From the NCBI RefSeq assembly GCF_025869345.1, contig NZ_JAOZVW010000024.1:1-64000 (forward strand): a stretch of 64,000 nt of DNA, given 5' to 3'. A program made the translations under genes and the position numbers. Shown one piece after another: positions 19,553 to 30,055 of this stretch. The stretch's first letter is position 1, and the number at the start of each line of letters is the position of its first letter. This DNA comes from Sphingopyxis sp. (GTDB lineage: Bacteria > Pseudomonadota > Alphaproteobacteria > Sphingomonadales > Sphingomonadaceae). Under the pieces are notes generated by a model that searched no databases, had not been told where the DNA came from, and saw only the letters and a list, made by a program, of their open reading frames with translations.

Positions 19553-19941
19553 AGCCCCTCCCCTTCAGGGGAGGGGTTGGGGTGGGGCCATCGGTCGGAC
19601 ATGCGGTGCGCGATATGGTCGATGTGCTGCAAAACGCCGTCCATATTGCCGAGTACATCCGCGTTGGTCACGCGGAGGGTTCGATAGCCATATTGCGCCG
19701 CTATCCGGCGATCTCGCGCCTCATCCCGTTCACGGTCGTGCGTGTTGCCGTCGATTTCGACGATGAGGCCCTTTGCCGGACAGAAGAAATCGGCAATCCG
19801 GTTGCCGATCACCGCCTGCCGCCGGAATTTCAATCCGCCCAGTTTTGCGCCGGACAGGTGGCGCCACAATCGCTTTTCCGCTTCGGTTGGTTCCCGTCGC
19901 ATTTGGGCGGCGCGTTCGAGCATGATGCGACGGCCGACCAT
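19549..19941 (-). CDS. DUF559 (Vsr-like) endonuclease-domain protein
   Basis: A 130-residue protein with the DUF559 core: MRREPTEAEKRLWRHL, then GLKFRRQAVIG and the predicted metal-site region ADFFCPAKGLIVEIDG (Asp, Glu, Asp), as in very-short-patch-repair-like nucleases. Its last 12 residues (PHPNPSPEGEGL) are encoded by the palindromic repeat at 19555-19587. A matching repeat in the same orientation lies just upstream of its start. The gene is thus enclosed by direct repeats within an otherwise conserved recN-ligA interval. Its biological role is unknown. Confidence 0.8.
   Translation of the reverse strand: MVGRRIMLERAAQMRREPTEAEKRLWRHLSGAKLGGLKFRRQAVIGNRIADFFCPAKGLIVEIDGNTHDRERDEARDRRIAAQYGYRTLRVTNADVLGNMDGVLQHIDHIAHRMSDRWPHPNPSPEGEGL
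19555..19587 (-). repeat. family D repeat, 3' copy flanking the DUF559 gene
   Basis: CCCCTCCCCT-TC-AGGGGAGGGG is followed by TTGGGGTGGGG. It encodes the C-terminal residues of the DUF559 protein and ends almost at the GNAT start codon. It has the same orientation as the copy at 19948, so the two are direct repeats about 390 bases apart. Confidence 0.85.
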
Positions 19942-19947
19942 TATAAG

Positions 19948-19980
19948 CCCCTCCTCTTCAGAGGAGGGGTTGGGGTGGTG
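19948..19980 (-). repeat. family D repeat, 5' copy flanking the DUF559 gene
   Basis: CCCCTCCTCT-TC-AGAGGAGGGG is followed by TTGGGGTGGTG. Its stem carries compensating changes relative to the copy at 19555, so pairing is kept while sequence drifts. It ends seven bases upstream of the DUF559 start codon. Confidence 0.85.
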
Positions 19981-20057
19981 GACGCCGGTTTTGAGCGGCG
20001 TGCCGATACGGAACACCACCCCGCTGCGACTAAGGCGCAAGCGCCTAAGTCTCGCTG

Positions 20058-20079
20058 CCCCTCCTCTGAAGAGGAGGGG
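20058..20079. repeat. family D repeat, short third copy
   Basis: The palindrome CCCCTCCTCT-GA-AGAGGAGGGG lacks the TTGGGGTGG tail of the other two copies. It lies between the DUF559 gene and the recN stop and could serve as the recN transcript hairpin. Confidence 0.75.
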
Positions 20080-20098
20080 ATTGCGTCCGTGACCGACT

Positions 20099-21766
20099 TC
20101 ACACCATCTCCAACAGCCGCAGCGCCTGCGCCCGTGCCTCCTCGGTCACCTCCGCCCCCGACAACATGCGCGCGATTTCTTCGCGGCGGCCGGCGGGGTC
20201 GAGGGCGCGGACGCCGGTGCGGGTCACGGTTCCTTCGCTCGATTTGGCGATGACGAAATGCGACGCGCCCTTGGCGGCGACCTGCGGGCTGTGCGTCACC
20301 GCGAGCAATTGCTTTCCCGCGCCCGCCAGCCTTGCCAACCGTTCGCCGATCGCGCTCGCGACGGCGCCGCCGACGCCGCGGTCGATCTCGTCGAAGATGA
20401 TCGTGTCGGCGCCGCCTTCCTCGGCCAGCGCGACCTTGAGCGCGAGGATGAAGCGCGACAGTTCGCCGCCCGACGCGATCTTCGCCAGCGGCGCGAACGG
20501 CGCGCCGGGATTGGTGGCGATGAGAAACTCGACGCGGTCCATCCCGTCGGCGCCCCAGCGTTCGGCAGGGAGGCGGTCGATGCGGGTCTGGAAGCGCGCC
20601 GCGTCGAGTTTCAGCGGCACCAATTCACCCGCGACCGCCGCGTCGAGCCGCGCTGCGGCCTTGGCACGCCGGTCGGAGAGCGCGGTCGCGGCGTGGGTAT
20701 AGGCGGCCGCAGTTTCGGCAACCGCGGCTTCGAGCTTCGCCAGCCCCGCGCTGCCGCCCTCGATCGCGTCGAGCCGCGCCGCGAGTTCGCCCGCCAACTC
20801 GGCGAGTTCGTCGGGCTGGACCCCGTGCTTGCGCGCCATCGCGCGGAGTTCGAACAATCGCGTCTCGGCGGCTTCGAGGCGGTCGGGATCATATTCGAGC
20901 GCGCGCGCCGCTTCGTGCAATTTCGTCTCGGCCTCGTCGGCATCGATGATCGCGCGGTCGAGGCTGGCGAGCGCCTCGGCGAGCAAAGGATGATCGCCCG
21001 CAAGCCGGTCGAGCCGCCGCGCCGCGCCGCGCAGCAGCGCCGGGCCGCCCGCGCTGCCGTCGAACGCCTCGAGGATCGTGCCGAGATCGCCGGCGATCCG
21101 CTCCCCCTTCTGCATCGTCGCGCGCGCCTCGGCGAGTTCGGCATCCTCGCCCGGCCGCGGATCGAGCGCGCGCAGTTCGGCGACGCAATGTTCGAGCCAT
21201 TCGCGGTCGCGCTCGGCCTCCGAAATCGCCGCCTTCGCCCCTTCCAGCCGCGCCTCTGCCGCGCGCCATGCGGCGTGAGCGGCCGCGACCCCCGCCGTGT
21301 CGGCGCGCGCATAGGCATCGAGCAGCGCGCGATGCCCAGCGGGCGCGAGCAGGCCGCGGTCGTCGTGCTGGCCGTGGATTTCGACCAGATAGCCGCCGAC
21401 CTCGCGCAGCAGCGCCGCCGAGCAGGGCTGATCGTTCAGGAAAGCGCGGCTGCCGCCATCGGCCTTGAGCGCGCGGCGGATCAGCAAAGGCTCGCCCGGC
21501 TCCAGCGCGATCTCGTTGGCGGCGAGCAGCGCGGCGAGCGGCGTATCGGACGCAGGCGGCGTGAAGCTGGCGGTCACCTGCGCCTTGTCGGTGCCTTGCC
21601 GGACCAGCGCGCTGTCGGCGCGCATTCCGAGCACCAGCCCCAGCGCGTCGAGCAGGATCGACTTGCCCGCCCCCGTCTCGCCGGTGAGCACGCCGAGCCC
21701 GGCCTCGAAATCGAGGTCGAGCCGTTCGATCAGAACGATGTTCGCGATGGACAGCGCCGTCAGCAT
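20099..21766 (-). CDS. recN: DNA repair protein RecN
   Basis: A 555-residue SMC-like ATPase for double-strand break repair. It has Walker A GETGAGKS at residues 29-36, a long Ala/Glu-rich coiled-coil region (about 150-370), the signature KIASGGELSRFILALK, Walker B IIFDEIDRGVGG and an H-loop (THSPQVAA). It lies downstream of bamD on the same strand, in the common alphaproteobacterial order. Confidence 0.96.
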   Translation of the reverse strand: MLTALSIANIVLIERLDLDFEAGLGVLTGETGAGKSILLDALGLVLGMRADSALVRQGTDKAQVTASFTPPASDTPLAALLAANEIALEPGEPLLIRRALKADGGSRAFLNDQPCSAALLREVGGYLVEIHGQHDDRGLLAPAGHRALLDAYARADTAGVAAAHAAWRAAEARLEGAKAAISEAERDREWLEHCVAELRALDPRPGEDAELAEARATMQKGERIAGDLGTILEAFDGSAGGPALLRGAARRLDRLAGDHPLLAEALASLDRAIIDADEAETKLHEAARALEYDPDRLEAAETRLFELRAMARKHGVQPDELAELAGELAARLDAIEGGSAGLAKLEAAVAETAAAYTHAATALSDRRAKAAARLDAAVAGELVPLKLDAARFQTRIDRLPAERWGADGMDRVEFLIATNPGAPFAPLAKIASGGELSRFILALKVALAEEGGADTIIFDEIDRGVGGAVASAIGERLARLAGAGKQLLAVTHSPQVAAKGASHFVIAKSSEGTVTRTGVRALDPAGRREEIARMLSGAEVTEEARAQALRLLEMV

Positions 21767-22125
21767 GGGCTGCTCTTAACGCAGAACAAAATGCGAATCT
21801 ATTCGGGAGTGAGGCCGGTGCGAGCAGGAAGAAAGGAGATTCGCGCAGAGGCGCACAGATCGCAGGGGCTTTGGTTCACGCGGAGACGCGGAGAATCCGG
21901 CCGATAGGCCTCTCGATTTTTCCAGCTTCGATTGCATCGCAAAGGCGGATGGAGAACAGCCGCTTCGCGGCCAGGCACTTTCTCTCCGCGGCTCCGCGTC
22001 TCCGCGTGAACCCATCCAAGAACAACCATCGCCACCGCGCAGGCGGAGCGGCCGCCGGCATACGCCGCGATGAACAATAAGACCCATAGCGGCCCCCGCC
22101 TGCGCGGGGGCGACGAGCATAGGCC
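21767..22125. repeat. gene-free spacer with inverted repeats between recN and bamD
   Basis: No gene is supported here. TTCACGCGGAGACGCGGA (21875-21892) and its complement (about 21993-22010) form an inverted repeat about 135 bases across. The motif CGCAGAGGCG nearby recurs at 24345-24416. A half copy of the CCCCCGCCTGCGCGGGGG type lies at 22092-22111. These resemble degenerate intergenic repeats and not coding sequence. Confidence 0.6.
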
Positions 22126-22920
22126 TCACGCGCTCGGCGCGTGCTTCTGCATCAGCTTGTAGGCGCGGTCATACCATTTGCTGCCGGGATAGTTGGCGCC
22201 GAGCACCGCGGCCGATTTCTTCGCTTCCTCGGGAATGCCGAGCGCCAGATAGCATTCGGTCAGGCGATAAAGCGCCTCGGGCGTGTGGCTCGTGGTCTGG
22301 AACTTCCGGGTCACTTCGCGGAAGCGGATCGACGCCGCGAGCCAGTTCGAGCTGCGTTCGTAGAAGCGGCCGATTTCCATCTCCTTGCCCGCGAGATGGT
22401 CCTGCACCAGATCGACCTTGAGCCGCGCGTCGGCGGCGTAGCGGCTGTCGGGATAGCGGCGGATCACCTCGCCGAGCGCGTTCTGCGCCTGCTGGGTGAT
22501 CTTCTGGTCGCGGGTGACGTCGCTGATCTGCTCATAATAGCTGAGCGCGATCAGATAATAGGCATAGGGCGCGTCCTTGTTCCCCGGATGGATCGAGAGG
22601 AAGCGCTGCGCCGCCTCGATCGCGGGGGTATATTCGCGGTCCATATAATAGGAAAAGCTGCTCATCAGCTGCGCGCGGCGCGCCCAGGGCGAATAGGGAT
22701 GCTGGCGCTCGACCTCGTCGAACAGCGCGGCGGCGAGCTTGTACTGCTTGCGGTCGAGGCGGTCCTGCGCGGCGCGATAGAGGGTGTTCACGTCGCGCGC
22801 GACGTAGCGCGTGTCCTTCTTGACGCCCGAGCCCCCGGCGCAGGCCGCCAGCAGCGGCGAAATCACGAGGGCGGCGGCGGCGAGGCGCGCGGCGGCGCGA
22901 AGGGAGATGCGCTGAGTCAT
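22126..22920 (-). CDS. bamD: outer-membrane assembly lipoprotein BamD
   Basis: A 264-residue lipoprotein of the Bam complex that inserts beta-barrels into the outer membrane. The lipobox SPLLAAC gives lipidated Cys27. The mature part has TPR repeats with family sequences LYRAAQDRLDRKQYKLAA and EVERQHPYSPWARRAQLM. The start MTQRISLRAA at 22920 gives a proper signal peptide; the longer frame adds 23 unlikely residues. Confidence 0.94.
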   Translation of the reverse strand: MTQRISLRAAARLAAAALVISPLLAACAGGSGVKKDTRYVARDVNTLYRAAQDRLDRKQYKLAAALFDEVERQHPYSPWARRAQLMSSFSYYMDREYTPAIEAAQRFLSIHPGNKDAPYAYYLIALSYYEQISDVTRDQKITQQAQNALGEVIRRYPDSRYAADARLKVDLVQDHLAGKEMEIGRFYERSSNWLAASIRFREVTRKFQTTSHTPEALYRLTECYLALGIPEEAKKSAAVLGANYPGSKWYDRAYKLMQKHAPSA

Positions 22921-23004
22921 GGGCGCGGTATAGCCACAGCGCGGATGAACGCAAAATAAATGATCATGCGCTTCGTCGGCTTCGGGCAACGGTCGGGAAG
23001 GCCG

Positions 23005-23703
23005 TTACGCGCCCTTCACCACGCAGCCCTTTGGCGCGTCGGCGGGCGCGGGGATGCGGCGCGCCGAGACGATCTTATACTCCGGATCGAGCATCTGGCC
23101 GACCATCACCCCCTCGCCCTTGGTCGGCGAGACCGGCGCGGCGTAGATTTTCTCGGCGACGTCGAAACCCGAAACCAGCTCGCCGAACACCGCGAAGCCG
23201 GCATTGTCGCCGCTCGCCGCGGGATCGGCGTCGAAGCCCGGGATGTCGGAGAGGAGGATGAAGAAATCGCTCGTCGCATCCCCCGGCGCGAGGCGCGCCA
23301 TCGCGAGCGCCCCCTTGCAGTGCGTAAGGCCGGTGACGGTCGTCGGCTCGTGCGCGATCGGCGGATAGTTCAGCCGCGCGTCGCCGCGATTACCGCCCTG
23401 AACCAGCGCATTCCCCTCCCCCCAGCTTCGCGTCGTGCGATAGAATTTGAAGGTCGTCGCCATCCGCTTGCTGTCGACATAGCGCAGGAAGTTCGCGGTC
23501 GTGATCGGGGCGCGCCTGGTTTCGAGCCGCACCACCATCTTTCCCGCGTCGGTGACGAGTTCGACATAGGGCCGCGTGTCGACCTCGACCGGCGCGGTGA
23601 CGGGCGCGGGCACCGCGGGCGGCGGCGGCGGCAATTGCGTCGCCTGCGGCGGAACGGCCTGCGCCGCGACGGCGAGGGACAGGAACAGGGTCTCGAACAT
23701 CAT
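23005..23703 (-). CDS. cyclophilin-type peptidyl-prolyl isomerase, exported
   Basis: A 232-residue protein with a signal peptide (residues 1-18) and a Pro-rich linker (LPPPPPAVPAPV), then a cyclophilin domain. The core includes YVELVTDAGKMVVRLETRRAP, KFYRTTRSWGEGNALVQGG (with the catalytic-type Arg) and GFAVFGELVSGFDVAEKI. The segment around the catalytic Arg is more divergent than in PpiA. The second ATG at 23700 is an equally possible start. Role inferred: folding of periplasmic proteins. Confidence 0.87.
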   Translation of the reverse strand: MMFETLFLSLAVAAQAVPPQATQLPPPPPAVPAPVTAPVEVDTRPYVELVTDAGKMVVRLETRRAPITTANFLRYVDSKRMATTFKFYRTTRSWGEGNALVQGGNRGDARLNYPPIAHEPTTVTGLTHCKGALAMARLAPGDATSDFFILLSDIPGFDADPAASGDNAGFAVFGELVSGFDVAEKIYAAPVSPTKGEGVMVGQMLDPEYKIVSARRIPAPADAPKGCVVKGA

Positions 23704-23874
23704 GGGCTTCCTCTGGGCGGTCTGTGGTCGCGGTAAGGCTAGCCGCTGTCGGCGGCCGCGCCAAGCCGCCGCTTGCGAAGGGCACGCCATGCGCCCGGCC
23801 TGATGTCGGAAATCTACAATGCCGCGCCGCCGGGCGGTGGCAGGGCAGGCCTTTCTTCAGGGGAGTTTGATAGG

Positions 23875-24327
23875 ATGGTTCGGACTGGAAATACGGCCTT
23901 GCGGGCGGCGATGCTGCTGATGCTGGCGGGGGCGGCGATGCCGGCGGCGGCCGCCGACAAGGCCGCGGGCTGGCACAATTGGGCCGACCGCGGCGAGCGG
24001 ATCGTCGCGGCGATCGGCGCCGTGAACCCCGCGCAATTGGGCAGCGCGTGCGACGGGGTGACGGGAACGGTGGTCAGCCAGGGCTTTCAATTCCCCTATT
24101 GGGGGCAGCAGCTGATCGGCGTGTGCCACGTTTATCGCAGCCTGTTCAGCCACCTTAAGGATAACAGCACGACCCGCAGTGCCAAGAAAAGCGAGTGCAA
24201 GGAACTAAAGCAGATCGGCGGCCATCTGGCGAAGGCGACCGATATCGCCGAAGAACCCCGCGCGCTGTTCATCGCGCAGCAGCTCGTCGTGCATATCGAC
24301 GCCATGCGCGAGGTCTACTGCAGCTGA
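23875..24327 (+). CDS. hypothetical secreted protein with four cysteines
   Basis: A 150-residue protein with a clear signal peptide (ALRAAMLLMLAGAAMPAAAA) and a mature domain starting about residue 27. Four cysteines (GSACDG, GVCHVY, KSECKE, VYCS) are consistent with two disulphides in the periplasm. The start at 23875 gives the best signal peptide; an earlier in-frame start at 23773 adds 34 residues without a ribosome site. Family not recognised. Confidence 0.72.
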   Translation: MVRTGNTALRAAMLLMLAGAAMPAAAADKAAGWHNWADRGERIVAAIGAVNPAQLGSACDGVTGTVVSQGFQFPYWGQQLIGVCHVYRSLFSHLKDNSTTRSAKKSECKELKQIGGHLAKATDIAEEPRALFIAQQLVVHIDAMREVYCS

Positions 24328-24339
24328 CCCGCGCAGGCG

Positions 24340-24420
24340 GTTTTGATACGGATTCGCACAGAGATCGCAGAGGTGAAGCGCGTTCTCCTCTGCGCCTCTG
24401 CACGAATCTGTGGAATGACG
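24340..24420. repeat. imperfect inverted repeat, 'GATTCGCACAGAGATCGCAGAGG' type
   Basis: GGATTCGCACAGAGATCGCAGAGG pairs imperfectly with CCTCTGCGCCTCTGCACGAATC about 25 bases on. Related words occur at about 21838-21870. It lies in the 315-base spacer between the secreted-protein gene and the pnp terminator, next to a family A palindrome. Confidence 0.6.
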
Positions 24421-24451
24421 GGTTTCGACCGGCTGTTGACGTTTCTCTTTT

Positions 24452-24544
24452 CGTCACCCCGGACTTGATCCGGGGTCCCGCTTGAGATCGAAGGCCGCTC
24501 ATTCGCAGGAAAAAGCGGGATCCCGGGTCAAGCCCGGGATGACG
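24452..24544. repeat. dispersed palindromic repeat, family A (copy 2)
   Basis: It begins TCGTCACCCCGGACTTGATC and ends with a partly diverged complement. The central part (GAGATCGAAGGCCGCTCATTC) differs from the other copies. It lies in the spacer between two convergent genes. Confidence 0.85.
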
Positions 24545-24588
24545 AACGGTGGGTAAGCCACCGTCCGCTCTCCACCCCAAAGCCGCCA

Positions 24589-24620
24589 TAAAAAAGGGGC
24601 CGCCTTACGGCAGCCCCTTT
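24589..24620 (-). terminator. intrinsic terminator of pnp
   Basis: On the minus strand, AAAGGGGCTGCC-GTAA-GGCGGCCCCTTT forms a strong stem with one G-U pair, followed at once by a run of T. It begins 23 bases after the pnp stop. This is the clearest intrinsic terminator in the window. Confidence 0.88.
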
Positions 24621-24642
24621 CTTTTTCGATCGGTGAAGACGC

Positions 24643-26928
<2,286 letters not shown>

Positions 26929-27060
26929 GGATTTTCCTTCGCCCGCCGGGCCCTATGCCGGGCGGGGCCTCTGATGTCCGGGCAGTCCGGCCCGGGGCGG
27001 TGCGGGGCGCTTTGATGCCCCCATGGCGGTCCCGCCGGATGCGGGAGCGGCCTTTTTTCA

Positions 27061-27140
27061 TGTGTCCCCGCGAAGGCGGGGACCCAGTTCTGCCAGTTCG
27101 GTTTAACCCGACCTGGATCCCCGCCTTCGCGGGGATGACG
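27061..27140. repeat. palindromic repeat, family B
   Basis: The arms TGTCCCCGCGAAGGCGGGGACCCAG and CTGGATCCCCGCCTTCGCGGGGATG flank a 26-base centre. Half copies lie at 60210-60236 and 22092-22111. It sits between rpsO and pnp and could be an RNA-processing hairpin in a joint transcript. Confidence 0.85.
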
Positions 27141-27148
27141 CAATACGT

Positions 27149-27172
27149 AAACGGCCCCCGTTACCGGGGGCC
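27149..27172 (-). terminator. hairpin downstream of rpsO
   Basis: GGCCCCCG-GTAA-CGGGGGCC is a perfect stem 12 bases past the rpsO stop on the minus strand, followed by only GTTT. It may be a weak or partial terminator, or an RNA-processing stem between rpsO and pnp. Confidence 0.55.
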
Positions 27173-27183
27173 GAACGATTGCG

Positions 27184-27453
27184 TCACTTACGCAGACCCA
27201 GCTTCGCGATGAGAGCCTGATAGCGGCCTTCGTCCTTCTTGCGGAGATAGTCGAGCAGGCTGCGGCGCTTGTTGACCATCATCAGCAGCCCGCGGCGGCT
27301 GTGATTGTCCTTGTGGTGCGCCTTGAAGTGGCTCGTCAGCGTGTTGATGCGGTCGGTCAGGATCGCGACCTGGACTTCCGGCGAGCCGGTGTCGCCCTTG
27401 GCACGGGCATTGTCGTTGATGACTTCGGCTTTGCGCTCGGCGGTAATCGACAT
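27184..27453 (-). CDS. rpsO: 30S ribosomal protein S15
   Basis: An 89-residue primary 16S rRNA-binding protein with family sequences [33 protein letters not shown] and [11 protein letters not shown]. Its length is exactly that of the family. It lies between truB and pnp, as in most Proteobacteria, 25 bases after the truB stop. Confidence 0.97.
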   Translation of the reverse strand: MSITAERKAEVINDNARAKGDTGSPEVQVAILTDRINTLTSHFKAHHKDNHSRRGLLMMVNKRRSLLDYLRKKDEGRYQALIAKLGLRK

Positions 27454-27478
27454 AGTTTCATTCCTCGAACATCATGGC

Positions 27479-28350
27479 TTAAAGATTGAAGCCCCGCACG
27501 ACTTTCAGCGTTCCCGCCAAAGCCTCGATCAGGGCAACGGGCCGATTTTCGGCATCGCGTCCCCAATAGAGCCCGTCGTGCGTGCTTACCCCGGTCCAGA
27601 CACGACCCTGACGGATCGCCCCTGCCGCTTCCGGGGAAAGGTTCAGAGCCGGGATGTCGACCAGCCCTGCCTCGAGCGGCAGAATGACATCTGATTGCGC
27701 GGCCCCTTGGCCGAAAGCGTTCAATTTGTCCAGCGAAATCGCTTGGGACAGGTCGAACGGCCCCGCCTTGGTGCGGCGGAGCATGGTGACATGCCCGACG
27801 GTGCCGGCCGCGCGGGCGATGTCGCGCGCGAGGCTGCGGATATAGGTGCCCTTCGAGACGTGCGCGGTGAGGGTGATTTCACAAAGCCCCTCGCCTTCTA
27901 CCTCGTCACCCCCCGCGCCTTCATCTCCACATCTTCGCCCGCGCGCGCGCGGTCATAGGCGCGCTGTCCATCGATCTTGATCGCCGAATAGGCGGGCGGC
28001 ACCTGCTCGATCGGGCCGGTGAAGCGCGGCAGCACCGCCTCCACCTCCGCCAGCGTCGGCCGCACGTCGCTGGTGGCGACGACGTCGCCCTCGGCATCCA
28101 GCCCGGCGGTTTCCACCCCGAACGCCACGGTGAAATCATAGGTCTTGCTCGCGTCGAGCATTCGCCCGCAGAGCTTGGTCGCCTCCCCCAGCGCGATCGG
28201 CAGCACCCCCGACGCGAGCGGGTCGAGCGTTCCGCCATGACCGACCTTGACCTTGCCGAGCCCCGCCTCGCGGCAGACGCGCTTCACCGCGCCGACCGCC
28301 TGGGTCGAACCGAGCCCCACGGGCTTGTCGAGGATGATCCAGCCGTTCAT
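27479..28350 (-). pseudogene. truB: tRNA pseudouridine-55 synthase, frame-disrupted
   Basis: Two reading frames together make one TruB. The first (28350 to about 27898) holds the N-terminus ([11 protein letters not shown]) and the catalytic Asp in [15 protein letters not shown], then ends after [10 protein letters not shown] at a TAG. The second half (GEGLCEITLTAHVSKGTYI and MLRRTKAGPF to VVRGFNL, stop at 27479) lies in the -1 frame relative to the first. The junction is at a run of six G residues (minus strand). Compared with the remembered E. coli TruB, about 13 bases are missing there. A real deletion, a sequence error or frameshifting are all possible. Confidence 0.8.
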
Positions 28351-28381
28351 CCCGCGCCCCTGCGGACGCACGGCACGCTTG

Positions 28382-28795
28382 TCAATTCGACTTGGCGGCC
28401 TTCGCGGCTTGCTCGGCTGCCTTCTTCTCTTTCCTGGTCGGCGGCGGGGCCGACGTCACGAAGGAGGACAGCGCGCAGCGATCGCCGCGCACGAGGAGCG
28501 TCGCATATTTGTCCAGCCGCGACGAACCCCGCGTATCGACGCCGATCGCCTGCGCGAAATCGATGTTGCGGCACGGGCCGAAGAATTCGGCGTAATACCA
28601 GTTGCGGCGGCTGTCCTGTATCCAGACGCCGTCTTCATCATCGGCCTGAAAGGTGCGGATCGTCGCGTCGCTCGGGAAGCTGATCCCGGTTTCGACGCCG
28701 AGCGGGCGCGGCGCGGCGGCGGGCTCGTCGGCCGCCGCAATTGCCGAAAGGGAAAGCAAGGCGGCGGCCAGGGAGAGCGCGAGTTTCTGTTTCAT
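28382..28795 (-). CDS. secreted DUF6491-like protein
   Basis: A 137-residue exported protein with a signal peptide (residues 1-22), a central [22 protein letters not shown] segment and a second cysteine in GDRCALSSF. The pattern fits the small DUF6491-type proteins of sphingomonads and xanthomonads, assigned from memory of the family. The C-terminus is Lys/Ala-rich ([17 protein letters not shown]). It lies 31 bases upstream of truB on the same strand. Function unknown. Confidence 0.7.
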   Translation of the reverse strand: MKQKLALSLAAALLSLSAIAAADEPAAAPRPLGVETGISFPSDATIRTFQADDEDGVWIQDSRRNWYYAEFFGPCRNIDFAQAIGVDTRGSSRLDKYATLLVRGDRCALSSFVTSAPPPTRKEKKAAEQAAKAAKSN

Positions 28796-28868
28796 GTCGA
28801 GTCCTTCGGACAAGATGTCCCCGACCTGATGCGGGCGATAGCAGATCGAGTCTGAACCCGCGCTGACC

Positions 28869-29405
28869 CTATCCTCCCCATTCCCCCGCAAGCAGCGACC
28901 AGAGCCCGGTATCGCGCACGAAGCCCGTCCAGGTGATCCGTTCCGAGCGCAGCACGCCCTCCTTGACGCAGCCGAGCTTCGCCACCGCCGCCTGGCTGCG
29001 CTTGTTGCGCTCATCGATGCGGAACTCGATGCGGCGGATGCCGGCGGCAAAGGCGTGGCCGATCATCAGCCGCTTCAGGCGCCCGTTGAGCCCGGTGCCG
29101 CGCACGTCGGGATGGATATAGCTGCTGCCGATCTCGACCGTTTGCGCCGACCAGTCGGGACGGAGCCAGGCGGTCATGCCGACGAGCCGCTCGCCCGCGA
29201 ACACGGCGTAGGGCATACGCACCGGATTGCCGAGCAGCGCATCGAAGGCGGCGTCGAAATGCTCGGGATCGAAGCTCGACGAATAGATCGGCCAGACGTC
29301 GGCATCGGCCGCGCACGCCGCGCCCAGCGCCTCGCGATGCGCCTCGGCGAGCTTGACGAGCCGGAGGTCGCCGTCCGCAAGTTCGACATAGAGCGCGTCA
29401 CGCAT
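28869..29405 (-). CDS. GNAT-family acetyltransferase (RimJ/RimL-like)
   Basis: A 178-residue cytosolic acetyltransferase. The core includes EIGSSYIHPDVRGTGLNGRLKRLM (acetyl-CoA loop) and RIDERNKRSQAAVAKLGCVKEGVLR, the usual RimJ/RimL-type ending that precedes an ITWTGFVRDTGLWSLL strand. The substrate is unknown. It overlaps the end of tdk by eight bases and is co-transcribed with it. Confidence 0.85.
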   Translation of the reverse strand: MRDALYVELADGDLRLVKLAEAHREALGAACAADADVWPIYSSSFDPEHFDAAFDALLGNPVRMPYAVFAGERLVGMTAWLRPDWSAQTVEIGSSYIHPDVRGTGLNGRLKRLMIGHAFAAGIRRIEFRIDERNKRSQAAVAKLGCVKEGVLRSERITWTGFVRDTGLWSLLAGEWGG

Positions 29406-30000
29406 CGGCTAGTGCCTCCGCTGCCAAGCGCCGCTTTTCCATGAAATGGCGCCGGCACATCGCGACATAGCGGTCGTTGCCGCCGATCTCGGTCTGCGCG
29501 CCCTCGACCACCGCGCGACCGCGCGCGTCGACGCGCAGGTTCATCGTCGCCTTGCGCCCGCACTCGCACACCGCTTTCAATTCGACGAGCGCATCGGCAA
29601 GGCCGAGCAGCGCCGCCGAACCGGGAAACAGGTTCGCGGCGAAATCGGTGCGCAGACCATAGCAGAGCACCGGAATATTCGCCTCGTCGGCGAGCCGCGC
29701 GAGGGCGAGCACCTGATCGCGCGACAGGAATTGCGCTTCGTCGATGAGGACGCAGGCGAGCGGGCGCCCGGCATTCTCGGCCCGCACCGCCGCCCACAGG
29801 TCGCTGTCGGGGTCGAATTTATGCGCTTCGGCGAGCAGGCCGATGCGGCTGGTGATCTGCCCCGCGCCATAGCGGTCGTCGAGCGCCGCGGTCCACAGCA
29901 TCGTCTCCATGCCGCGCTCGCGATAGTTGAAATCCGCCTGCAACAGCGTCGTCGACTTGCCCGCGTTCATGCTGGCATAGTAGAAATAGAGCTTGGCCAT
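29398..30000 (-). CDS. tdk: thymidine kinase
   Basis: A 200-residue type II thymidine kinase that phosphorylates thymidine with ATP in the salvage pathway. It has the P-loop SMNAGKSTTLL, the DEAQFLS Walker B segment, the lasso-type zinc site (VCECGRKATMN with a later Cys-x-x-His, MCRRHF) and the nucleoside-binding GNDRYVAMC. Length is standard. It is first of a two-gene unit with the GNAT gene. Confidence 0.95.
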   Translation of the reverse strand: MAKLYFYYASMNAGKSTTLLQADFNYRERGMETMLWTAALDDRYGAGQITSRIGLLAEAHKFDPDSDLWAAVRAENAGRPLACVLIDEAQFLSRDQVLALARLADEANIPVLCYGLRTDFAANLFPGSAALLGLADALVELKAVCECGRKATMNLRVDARGRAVVEGAQTEIGGNDRYVAMCRRHFMEKRRLAAEALADA

Positions 30001-30055
30001 GGCGGCAGCGATACCGCTTCGGCCGCACCGCGCGCAATTGGAATTTAGGCGGAAA

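Noticed and set aside
19555-20079. The three short palindromes near the DUF559 gene as a CRISPR array
   Set aside because: Spacing is irregular, one interval holds a whole gene, and no cas gene is present.
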